From Pestalotiopsis fici W106-1 (Eukaryota > Ascomycota > Sordariomycetes > Amphisphaeriales > Sporocadaceae), in NCBI RefSeq assembly GCF_000516985.1, contig NW_006917097.1:2325540-2389539 (forward strand): a DNA stretch of 64,000 nucleotides, in the 5' to 3' direction. Below, piece by piece: positions 21,900 to 33,254 of this stretch. How positions within the stretch are numbered: the stretch's first letter is position 1; every line of letters starts with the position of its first letter. The position numbers and the translations under genes were made by a program. The notes under the pieces are model-generated. The model was not told the origin of the DNA, made no database searches, and saw only the letters and a program-made list of their open reading frames with translations.

Positions 21900-23481
21900 T
21901 GAACAGAATCAATTGGTTGGATAGACGGTGGACAGTTTTGTATGTTGGTTGCGCTGCATGATCATGGATAGCGATCCTATCGGGTCGGGGCAAGGGTGTC
22001 TATTGGGCAGGAAAAGGTTTTTCTGGGCCCAGTATACAACAGCAAAGAACGATTCGGGGTTTGTAAACTGGAATAGGCAATTGGTGGCCCTTCCGTCCTA
22101 TAGAGAATTGGTGGATATGAAACGGTTGTGTGGTATCTTTGTTTGTATTTCATGTCTGTCTGAGCATTGTAACCCTTCTGCCTTGCTTGGTTTTGATGCA
22201 GAGGTACGATTCATGCAAGAGGGCGTATGAAGAACTGCCAGAACACTTGGCATATTGGAGACGCAAGAGCACGATGATATGGCTTGCTTGTTTGGCTTGT
22301 CAGTCAGTCCATCAATGAGGCAGTCAGAATTACCACCTCCAGGTATCTGTACATGGTATCAAGACGGGTACAATCACTTCACTCTACGACGCGAGATCAA
22401 GAATTCGTGATGGGCATCGTTTCCTAGAGACTGATCATATTGAGGTTACCCAAGTGAAAGGAAATACATCGTGGACAGAGTCATATTACGAGGGTTTGCA
22501 AGATGGATCAGGTACCGGTTTCGACTCCCGCATTTTTCAAGTTCAACAGTCTGTTACGACCACCACTGCAAATGTGCCATCATCCTGAGGCAGAAAGAAG
22601 TTTTGGCAAAACCTCCGAGTCATGATTGGGTACAGCTACGGACGTCCGTGAGCTCGCCACGGTGTCTCAACTTGGCCGAGACAATGCATCAGCTTGATTC
22701 TGTCGCTGATCGCCAGTGGCCTGCCCACCAGAGACCGACGCACAAACATCATGGCTGTTGCATTGATTCGTAGTTGCAAGTCCCATCCACAAAGCTGAAG
22801 AAAAGTACCCTCGGCATCACGTCAAAGTGAACACCGAGAATCGGCAATGGTTGACAGGAAGTTTCCTGTCCTCAGTCTCCCCTTAGACCCTCTAGTTGGG
22901 CAAAAGCCTGCCCAACGGGCACATCATCGGAGACAGTACGTACCTGTCCACGTCCAAGTAATCCGACTCTCGTTGCCTGAACATTTATCAACTTCCACAT
23001 GCTGGTGTTGCCACCCGTACCCTGGTCGCCAAAGCACCTTGCAGCATGTTGGATATACGTGTTTTTTCTTGACGGCTGATCTTCCTGCCCGCGCCGGCCA
23101 TAGGTAGCCGTTTCCGGGGCAGCTTTGATCTTGGGTGTTGCATTGCAGCTACGAGATGCCTATTGCTGATACAGGCAGTAATACTGTGTCCCGCGCCCCT
23201 CTGACGCAGCCTCGAGTCGGTCTCTGTACATTAACCAGTGGCTCTTTGTTTCCAGTCGACTCACTTCTCTATTGACAGCGATGAAGAATGAAAGCACATC
23301 GCAAGCCAAGGCTGTTGAGTATTATGAGACAAAACTCAAGCAGGAATACATCGTGGAAGATCTCCGGGTATCAGGATTCGAAGAAAGAAAACAACCTCGG
23401 CCATCAGCAGTATGGAATCCAACCACTTTGAATATGTGGATATTTGACTCGATGAAAAGATGCTTTCATGCATGGGACTTT

Positions 23482-23495
23482 TGTCGTACTTTTGC
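23482..23495 (-). repeat. distant inverted copy of GCAAAAGTACGACA
   Basis: TGTCGTACTTTTGC is an exact 14-nt reverse complement of the word at 21845-21858, about 1.6 kb away. Confidence 0.8.
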
Positions 23496-25697
23496 TCAAC
23501 GACTGAATTTTGCAAACGAAAAAGACAGAGTCTTGAGGGTCGACCAAGTCACTTTCAATATGGTCCTGGGGCGTAGAGGGTTTTATACTGGTACTTGGAT
23601 GCTGATACCCCGGAAATCCCATATGCAAGGTCCTTTTGCCAAATGTGTGGTACTTCTGCAATGGAGCAGGATTTTTCTCTCTCGTTGGTAGGATTACCAA
23701 ACAACAAAGCACCCGAAGACAGGATTTCAACGAGTTGCGTGTGTCCAAATCTATGGGATGGGCTACGTACAAAGAGCGTCGGAACTGCCTCCGACGTGTC
23801 CGGAAAAGCTTGGAATTGTTCAGATATCGTTGTTGCACAACAGGGCCGTTAACATCGTGGGACCAGTATACTAAGTGGGGTTTGGGGCGGTGGCCGCCTT
23901 GATGCATTTGTCTCAAACGGGAAGATCGTGCATAAATCACCCTCGCTTACGATATCGGCGCAGAGGGCTGAAGAAATCTGTGCGTGAGAGAGAGAGAAAA
24001 GAAACGTTCATCACAGGTGATTGAGGCTGAGATTTTAAAAACAACAACATGATTTCTCACTTTAACAAAATGACGATCTTTCATATTGTATATTGCTTTT
24101 TCTCCGTGACTAATTCTTTTTTTATTCTTTATCTATGAATTAATGCTCCGACCCAAAGTGGGACTTTTTGCTAGACCATAATGCATGGTACTTTCAAACG
24201 GAAGTGGCCGCGTGGTTTTGCTAGATGATATGATCCCTCCGACAGAGAGAAGAAAGAGAAGACAAAGACAAAAGTCACTTTTTCATAAGAGTGCGGGCAT
24301 GGACGTTTTAATACCGGTACATTGATCATGGCTAGTGGAGTCGCCATCATGCAAGGTCCTTTTGGACAAGAGAAAAAACTTCAAGAGAGATATCAAATGC
24401 GTTATGGTCCTTTTGAACATTAGGAACGAGAAAGAGCAGAAGTGGAACTAAACGTGGGAACATATCATGGAGAAGCAAGCCTTTCAGCCCGCTACTCGGC
24501 CGAGAATCATTTGCTTCTTGTTTGACTCTCAATCTTCAAGAATTCAAGAATCGAGAAAATCGCGGGCCGAAAAAATAAAGATACATTGTCCTTTCCGTGC
24601 CGGAAGGATTTTGCCTTTCTTGCAGAACGCCGAATTTGACAGCCGGGCATTTTTACTAGTCCGTCATAACCCCCGGGCTTAGCCTCCAGTGTGCTGCTTG
24701 GTGTTACCAAATCCCCCGGAAGAAACCAATGCAAATGCAAAAGTCTTGCCCCCTCCCCCCCTTGCGACCGGCAAGCGATGCTGACATGCATCGAGGACTG
24801 CATCTTTGACAAGTACGTAGTGTCGCCATGGAGACTTTACAAGGCTGAGTTCGTACCAGGTCTTTCGATGCTTTCAGCCAACATGTTCAGCGTGGCAACA
24901 AAACTTCTCTTTTCAAAATGAAGATCAGTTCCAGCCATCAATTCTGACTTCTGATGTTTCTTGATTTACTCCTCGTCAACGACTGATCTAGAACCCCACT
25001 GGACGATATTATTTGCCAAAAGCACATGCATCACGGGAAGATTAGCATCGATACTCACCACGGAGAACAGGAACCAAGAGCCTCCTGCATAAAGAGCTTG
25101 ACTTTACACAAAAAAGCTTGCTATCCCGCGACTTGTCTCCTCGTCTGACTGATGTAGGACTATGCCAAATTTAGAGTTCGCTGCGGCGAGGCTCTGGACC
25201 ATATGGACCTTCTTGGTGATCTTCAGCCCTAAGAGCTTACGCCAAGTTAGCAGCCGAATGTTCTCCACGTCTTGGCAGGCTTTTACCATCTCATTCTCTG
25301 TACAAATCTCGAGCGTCTATAATTATACAGCCAATCCTCCTTCATGTGCAAAACACTAGTCGGCGCTGTGCACCCTCGCTGGTCAAGCTGACCAACCGGC
25401 CTTATATGTCCCCAATGGCGCCATCAACCAGTCCTAACCCCCCGATGTTGGAACGCGGGTTAACAACGTTCAGCCTACTCCAAACTGAAGCCGAATTTTG
25501 GTGGGAAAATGCTACCCATTGTTTGCATGTGCACCAATATGCTAGTTCTACGAGCTACAGCTCACCGAACAGCAGTCCATCAGAGTTGAGGCGACCTCGT
25601 CTTGGCAACGGGCTGTGTTCCATCAAGCTTCTGTATCTGCACGAAATGCTCCCCTCCATGGCTACATCTGGAATGCTTGAGCAACCTCAACGGCTCC

Positions 25698-25705
25698 TAT
25701 AAATA
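25698..25705 (+). promoter_or_regulatory. TATA box of the BIM1-like gene
   Basis: TATAAATA lies 174 bp upstream of the ATG at 25879. I looked for the yeast Mac1 copper-response core TTTGC(T/G)CA in the preceding few hundred bases and did not find it. Confidence 0.45.
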
Positions 25706-25878
25706 TCAGCAGTAGGGAGAGACTCGTCAGCAGATGACCGACGGGCTCTCTTGGCATGTTCTTCCACTATTATGAAAACTGACAAGCGTCTATTTTCCCC
25801 AGGAATATCTCGCCCCCCTTCCTCTATTATTCACAGATTAGGTCTCTGTAGGCAAGAGAAAAAGCAATATAGCAAAAA

Positions 25879-26851
25879 ATGGCTTCATACCCAACCTACT
25901 ACCTCTTGACGGTAATGGTCTTGGCGGCTGTCGTTCAGTCCCATCTTCATATCATCTACCCAGGCTCGCGCGGCGAGAATCTCGTGATCAACGGCACCGT
26001 AGCCGAAACCAATGGGCTGTCGATCGGCCTCGCCAACGGAACCGACAACCCCATCTACCCCTATGGCATGCAATGGCAATACCCCTGCGGCGGGCTGCCC
26101 GTGGGCCAGAACCGGACCTCTTGGCCCGTCCGCGGCAACGGTATCCTCTCGTTCCAAATGGGTCTCCAAGCCGGCCATTCCAAGGCCCTGCTCTACGTCA
26201 ACATGGGCCTGGGATCCCTCCCCCCGAACCATAGCCTCGTCATGGTCCCCGTGTTCAATATTGACGGCCCGACCAATGCCGAGTATCACGACAGCATCTG
26301 CCTCGACCACGTGCCGCTGCCGGCAAATGTCACGGTGAACCCGGGGGATAATGCCACGATTCAGATAGTCCAGGCGGCCAAGCATGGAGCTGCCTTGTAT
26401 AACGTAAGTTTCTCTTTCCTAGGCTCTCTCGGTCTCTCCCTATCCACTTCCCAAGGGAAAAAGAAAAGGAAAAGAAAAGGGAAAAGAAGAAGAAGTGAAG
26501 CCATAGCACAGGGCATATGAAGGACCGCCGCAGATTTGACCTTTTTTCACAATACTGGGGAGACATTAACCAGACAAAAAATTCCGGGGAGAGCAGTGCG
26601 TCGACGTTACCTTTGTCGATAATCTCGAGACCCCGTCGCTGGACAGTATCGGCTGCTCCAATTCCACGGGCATACACTTCAGCGCCGTCTCGACGAATGC
26701 TCCCCGACGCTGGGGCTGGTACAACTACGGCCAGATGATTGGGCTCGGACTCGGCCTGGGCTTGCCGCTCTTTATCGCCGTGGTCGTGCTGTCTTGTCTT
26801 CTCGCCAGGGCTCGAAAGCAACTCAGGACGCGTGAGAAGTTGCCCGGTTGA
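25879..26851 (+). CDS. BIM1-like (X325, LPMO-like) copper-binding surface protein with C-terminal membrane anchor
   Basis: Two exons, 25879-26403 and 26597-26851, give 259 residues. The intron (26404-26596, GTAAGT...CAG, 193 nt) is long for this locus, and both sides are in phase 0. Signal peptide 1-21 leaves His22 as the likely mature N-terminus (HLHIIYPGSRG), the hallmark of the copper histidine brace. YPCGG (Cys70), RTSWP, AGH (His100) and CLDHVPLP (141-148) follow, then CVDVTF after the intron. This order matches the X325/BIM1 family, whose founder takes up copper in Cryptococcus. These proteins bind copper but are not active polysaccharide oxygenases. Family members often end in a GPI signal. 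Here the C-terminus has a strong hydrophobic helix (MIGLGLGLGLPLFIAVVVLS) followed by a basic tail (ARARKQLRTREK), so a single-pass anchor is more likely. Several N-glycosylation sequons are present. Confidence 0.8.
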
Positions 26852-29800
26852 TTGGGTGTTCATTTTTTTTCTTCGTTTTCCTTGCTTGAAACGGATAAGT
26901 TCAGGGAGGAGGACGATGATGATGATGATTAATATGGCCAAAGAAGGTGAAAAAATGTGGTCAGTCCTTCTGACATGTGGGAAAAACACATCTGACAAGT
27001 TGTGGATTATTTGTGGTGGAAGAAATTCTCCAGCTGGGGCTGAGGATCGACTTGATGGACCTTTTCTCCTATTTGGACGACTGGGTCCGTATCCAATACC
27101 GTGGATGAGTTCAACCAAACATGGTTGCAAAACATTATGTGCGAACTGCAGTTTCTTTTGTACGTGGCGACTGGCTAGGTACTTGGGATATAGTGGAATA
27201 GCTGGAAAAAGGCCATCCGGCCGTGCTAGTTGAAAGCGACTTTCTTTCCTTTGTGCATGGTCTCGCTATTGACGGACCTGAATATCTATAGTCTCTCTGA
27301 AATATCATTATCGGGATTCAAACCTGGAGAAATAAGGAGCAATAAAACTGTGAGCACAAGATGAGACCCAGTAAAATTGTAATTGAACATTGAAAAAAAG
27401 AATTAAGTATTCAAAAGAGAAAGAAAAGAAAAGAAACATAACTTTTTTAATTGTGATGCTGAAGACGTTTCGTTCATATTCAGCTACTGTCTTTATATAT
27501 CATATCCCCCTTTGCTGTAGTCTTTCGTCCTGAGTATAATACGAGGCCACGCGCTGAATTGGATGGAACTTTAAAGCCTCCCAGATCTTCAGGGCTCTCT
27601 TGAATCACTTCACCAAGCGATGTGATGCCCAAAAGTCGTTTATATTCCTCGCAGCTTAATCCATAATCTCTAAATCGTGACAGCTACATTATTCGCCATT
27701 GATTATGACCATATGTTGCGATGGAGTTCCAGTTTACAAATTGTCCATGAAGTAGTAGTGATAAAGTGCCATTGTATAAACTCATCCCACCCATTTATAT
27801 CTGAGGTTGCATTCAATCCAGATTGAATCAGCTTGCTGGGAGTTGGTACCGGTCATGTTACAAGAATCTTGATGAGATCAATTCATTGCGTATCACCGGT
27901 GAGCAGGCTGTTGAATCCGTACAGAAATGCTATTCGTTGCTACAATACAGCCATTTGAGATGCTTGATTTACCTTCATCTTCAAGCATACATTAATGAGA
28001 AGATGATAAGAAAAATCTAAAGCTATCTGCAATTTCTATAATCAAGCGCGCCGACAGAGCTGCTATACAGAGGTGCCGACTCTTGCTTCACCGGTTCGCG
28101 TGAACGTACAATGTGAGTGTGCTGTTGCCCTCAGTCCATTTGTCTTTACCCAAATAACACGTGGCAAGCATGAATAGAGATCTGGCATAAAAACCATCTC
28201 TGTTCAAAGCATCATCTACTTTTTCTTTATACATATAATTTGGGATTCACCCGTACCAATTTACTCTTGGCTATGCGATACGACTCACTCATCCCAAGTC
28301 TCGCCATTCATCACCATTCAGCCTGGCGGTATGAGATAGCTAATCGGTTCAAGCCTCTTCTTGTGCGAATAAATGATCGAGGAATCTCGTGACCAAACAA
28401 AACTCACCGCTACAAAAGAAGAGCACTATGCGCCAAGCATAACAAATATTGTAATTCATTGCCGCGGTGGCTTTTACGCCCGAGTTCTGGCAACCGAGAG
28501 TCTCGGATGAGGCATGGGATGAGAGTGCCAAGTTTGACCAGGCCAATAATAAGCGTGGCCTGCAGCGTTTACTCCCGCTTTTCCCGCAGGCCAAGCGACC
28601 ACTGCATTCAATGATTTGCATTTGTGTGTCAACGGATTGCCACCTTACCTACCTGAATATTGTCATAGTTTTTGTTGTTTCTTTGCCCCGTTGTAGATAT
28701 CAAGTTGAAACAAGATTGATAATTTTTGGCCCTTTTCTTCTCACACCAGACAACGATTATGGCTTACGTACTAATCTGGACCCGTCTACCAGCAATGTAT
28801 GTAGTCATGTCACGTCGGGTGATATTTCTTGGCTGCGGACAGGGGATGCAGAGTGACATGAGAAGACTGCAAATAACCATCTGAACTTCCTTCTGCCGCG
28901 GGGGCGCGCACCTAAAACGGCCCTGGCATGTTCGACTTGCCTCAACGAGACACGAACCACTCTGCTGGCGCCAAGGAGGGTGAATGGCACCTCACAAGGC
29001 TGCTGCAATGCAAAAACTTCTGGTTTGATTCCTTTGGGGGAGGAGGCCCCATTACATATAGCCAGCCAGCTACGAGACCTTTGCCTGGGTTGTCTTGGGG
29101 TTATGGCTGCAAGAAGGGGCATGGGGTTCTTGGCTCGAAAGGGTATGTCGCTGACGCCCACATCGCCCACCCCGCGCTGATCTGATTTAGAGTTGCGAGT
29201 AAACACCCAGAGTCAAGTCGCACGCGGGGAATTCGTGGGGGGAGGAAGAGGAGGAACGTGAGCGGCGGTGACTACATATTTTATTTTATTTTTCGTCTGT
29301 CTCATGGGGTGGGTCGATATCCATCTTGCCATGGTCTGTCGATTCGTTTTCGTTCCCGGATCTCAGCAGATGCCAAGATGCCGTGTCACCAAGATTGAGG
29401 AGGGGGAAAAGCCAAGACGGGAGTCATCTGTTCCATCGTTCGGAAAGAAAAAAAAGAGTAGTATACTGTATTTTTTATTTTATTTTTTCCGCCATGTTCT
29501 TATTATTAAAAATAATAATAACCGAGAATACTAATAATGTACATAGCTGGGGCATTGAAGGAGCACGACCGATCGCGGCGAGCGGTATTTGGACCCTGAA
29601 ATTATGATGACTTGGGCTTGTCAAGTCAAAGATAAAAAAAATAATAATAGCGTCGTCCATGGAAGGAAACCCGCTGAAAGGGACCCAATGAGGCAATTGC
29701 TAATTGAAAGTCTCTCGTTCGTGGGACCCAGCGCCATTACCTACAACCTACGTACATGATTGAAGGTCAACAGCCTGTCCATGCTTGCTGATTGGGGGGC

Positions 29801-32800
29801 ATTTCATGCCAACGCAAACTTGCCCTTAGCCGTTCGGCTGTTTTCTACTTACTACCCGTGCTATGGTACTACATTAGCAATGGGAATGGGCATTTTCGGG
29901 GCTCGCGGGCGGCTGCGGGCGTCAACTGCGGACCACAATGAACGACGATCAGTTGGCCATTGCTTCGTACGGAGGTTGTAGTTTACTGCCCAAGTGGATT
30001 GATTGGTGGTTACCCAGATCTGCCAGCAAGATGGTGTATCTCTGTGTTGCAGTTTCGACAGCGCAGAACCCTTCAGCATCTGACATCTGGGTATCAGTAG
30101 CGTGGTGTAAATCTCTCTTTGAGCTTGTCTCTCCACCCAAACTAATAAGCTTAGCAGCCTCAAACGCCCGCAATGACGGCATTGTTCGATTTTGTTTTAT
30201 CGATATGTACCGAGCTGCTGGGCATTGATTGCAGCAAGCGCTTGTTCTTTTGCTTCTCTCTTTCCTTCTTATGGGGCCTGGCACAAGCCCTCTGTCCAGC
30301 CCAGCCCAGCCCCATTTAAGTAACCATGATCCGAACCTCCCATGGCAAACGAAATACAAATGTAAATCGATTTCAAGCAAAACAAAGAACCAACAATGCT
30401 ACTATTATTATTATTAGTATTAGTAGTGCGAGACCCCCCGTCTTCCGATAACAAACAACTCCAAGATCCGTCTTTCCAAACGTCAGCGTTCCTCTTGTGT
30501 CCCCCTGCCTGACTCGGCTGGGTTGGGCCATTACGTTACAGGTATTCGGCGGCCTAACCGAATCGCGATATCTATTTGGTAATGAGAGCAGTACTCGAGT
30601 CTTATTCGCAATGCTCACTCCACTGCTGGCATTGTCCGTCGCAGTATTCGATACGAGCTGAGTACCTGTCGTGCTCTTTGTCCTGATACTGGAATCTCTT
30701 GCATGAATAAATGTGCAACTCGCTCAATCGTTGGGTGGGTTGCAGGTTCGTCCCCCGTGGGAAACCACGAAAGCGAAGAAACCTGTGTGTTCCGCGGCCG
30801 TGTCATGTCGCAGCTCACCGACGACGACGCCTGTCGGGAAACTCAGCGCGTGCTTCAGCACCGGTAGGGCGGTAAGCGGAGCCGTCAAGACTCAGCTCCT
30901 CTAAATTCTAGGCCTCCATTCTGGAAACCCCGCAGCGCGTCCCATCGATTGCGGTGCGGGCGCTGAAAAGTCCGACAGGCTCGGCGCACTATCCCATCTC
31001 CAGAGGTCAGTCCAAACTCATCAAAAGTCTCTTGGAAGTACCGAGGACTTGCAAAGAGCCTCCATCCGGCAGTCCAGCATTGCAGGTAGCCTTTTCCATC
31101 TGATCCATGGAATTCTTACGATTATTTATATTGTCATTTGGTTCGAGATAAGATACGGAAAACGCTTATCAGTCTGTCAGCCATAATTCGCCGACTCTGG
31201 ATAGGTTCCCTAGGGTAAAGTAGGTTTTTTTTTTGGTCGCTCATTGCAGTCTGTTTTCTTGGCCGCGCGACAATCATTTGGCGGTCTTTTTGTCTGCTAC
31301 CTTGCCTAACCCTGGGTCCTGGTAGTTGTAGTTGCAAGGTAAAATGCGCCCCAAGCGAGTTTGCCGTATGTCATACTTTGCGTCGTATCTCGACGAGCCG
31401 TGTCTTCTCGCTTGACTACTGCCCCCATTTCCTGTGATCATCGCTTTCACCCAATCTTTAAGTAAGCGCTCAAGGCCTATCAGCGGAGGTTGACCGACCT
31501 CCCGATGATGCGCTTTTGTTGATGACAGACTGAAAGACAGACGACGAACAAACAGACAGAGAGAGAGAGAAAGAGCAAGGGCCCCAGCCGCGGGGACCTG
31601 ACCTACTACTTACTACCACTACATTACTCGATATTGTTCATCCAACCGTGTTGTGACAGAGCGTAGCTTCACTTGGCCTGACTCCAGTCCTCTTATTACC
31701 GTGCCCCGAGGTATCCTTCGGTAGCCCTGGATACAAACTTGCAAGTCAACCGTCCGTCTCAAGTTTAGCCCGACTCATCATATTTGCTTGTCATCTGGGG
31801 TAAACTATCATCCTCATCCTTGCGACAACAAACTGCTGGCTCACTTGCCGCTCGCTGTCTGGGTAATACTGCGCACTGCTTCTTGCCTTGTTGATCTCTC
31901 ACTTCTCTCGAGTCAAGCTTGCTCGTGCGCCGTGCACCTGGTGATTGTGAAATTGTCAAGCTTTCCGCAAGCCTCTGAAAGTCTGGGCTATCAATCCCTG
32001 GCTGCGTCACATCCCCCAAGGCGGCCACCCCAGAGCAACAACCGTCTCTCTTTTTTATTAAGCTTCCACTTGGTCTGCATACTACACAGGCCACACAGTC
32101 CAGTTGCTGGCTGTGTCTGCTTAATACAACGGCCATTTTACCTCCTGCCCCCCGTCCGTCCGGCCCACGCGCATGACATTTCCTATCAGCTCCCTCCTCT
32201 TATTATTATTACTACCCTTCATCAACCCCGGCGGGACTGTTAGATTCCTCAGCGCAAGCCACCGATTTTGATACAGATACAGAGTCGAGGCCCCGATGAC
32301 GAAGATAAGCCAGTCTTATCTCATCCTGGCCGCAATCATCACCTAAGTACTTCTCAACTAACTGACTGACTTGAGTGTCCGTCTTATTACTGGCCTGCCT
32401 TGTCTGTTTGCCTGCCCCCCCGGCGAAACCCTTGAGCTTAGCCAACCAGCCAGATAAGCCAGCCAGCAGCTCTTTACCTGACTGAGATCTTTATTCCTGG
32501 GACCTGGATCCAGATCGGCTGGTCTTCCGACGTCTTATTAACCAGTCGTGGTTGTGCGGCTTGTCTCTACTACTTTCCGGGGACCCACGCGCGCGTGCCG
32601 TATGCAGGCGAGCCTCAACGGCGCTTTCGACTGGCGGCGTATCTATCGGGGTGTCACTACTCTGGATTTATAGTCTAATAACAACTACACCTGTCTTTCC
32701 TTCCCCCATCTTCGATAAGGAAAAAAATAGGCCATTGACTCTTTGTTGCCGGGTTCCCGTTACCTGAGCCGTACATACATACCTACCTTAGAGGAACCGG

Positions 32801-33254
32801 CCTTCCTGCCTTTCCTTTTGCCTGCCCTGGTTGGCCGCCCGCCACACGCCGCCATCCACCATTTAGATCCTTATCTCTTGGAACCTGCTTATCAGCCTTA
32901 TATTGGGAGATTCCCGGAGTTCTTCGGATCGGCCACTCCTCCTGCTTGTGCAGTCCAGTCGCCAGTCATCTCATATCCTCGGCAGATCTTACCTGTTCCA
33001 GCTGGTTCGAGCACTCTACTCGGCCAATACACTGTGAATAAGATCCTTGACCCGTGGGGTATAGTCTCAACGGGCCGCTGGTCTGGCCTTCCGAACGCCG
33101 TGTCTGCTTGCCTGCCAGTCTGTACTACTCACTGTACGGCGGCGATCCAGGACGACGGACGTCTTTGGGGGTGCACTTTGCTATCTAGAACCCAAACCAG
33201 GGACCGGTCGAGACGACAGGGTAGGCCTGCCGCCCACGTTTTTTTTTATTAAAC
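26852..33254. other. 6.4-kb gene-poor region including long leader of the Zn2Cys6 gene
   Basis: No gene is supported; the open frames are short and overlap on both strands. Simple-sequence tracts occur: GATGATGATGATGAT near 26910, tattattattattag near 30402 and a GA-rich run near 31558. From about 31500 to 33250 the plus strand is pyrimidine-rich with repeated cctacctt and gccagccag words and many short upstream ATG frames. This looks like promoter plus a long 5' leader of the regulator at 33255. Confidence 0.45.

Larger units (their letters stand above)
21255..25878. other. 4.6-kb gene-poor region with dispersed short repeats
   Basis: No gene is supported. The region contains a G-rich (GGGCT)n tract (21746-21763), an inverted repeat and further copies of GCAAAAGTACGACA (21826-21899 and 23482-23495), and two copies of ATGCAAGGTCCTTTTG (23623-23638 and 24349-24364). 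The left part is AT-rich in places. A 137-codon frame starting at ATG 23281 has no family resemblance. Degraded mobile-element remnants are a reasonable guess, but no transposase or LTR is visible. Confidence 0.5.

Noticed and set aside
23281..23691. 137-codon frame in the gene-poor region
   Set aside because: No recognisable motif or splice-linked extension, and it overlaps a longer frame on the other strand.
27311..27330. GGGATTCAAACCTGG as reverse-strand tRNA B box
   Set aside because: The flanking bases do not form a T-stem, and no A box or acceptor stem is present at the right distance.
28349..29206. cluster of 90-133-codon frames on both strands
   Set aside because: No domain, no consistent strand and no splice continuation; treated as non-coding.
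30402..30425. ttattattattagtattagtag tract as a mobile-element end
   Set aside because: A plain imperfect microsatellite with no paired end or target duplication.
30740..30765. ggttcgtcccccgtggg as a tRNA T-arm
   Set aside because: No pairing acceptor stem or A box upstream.
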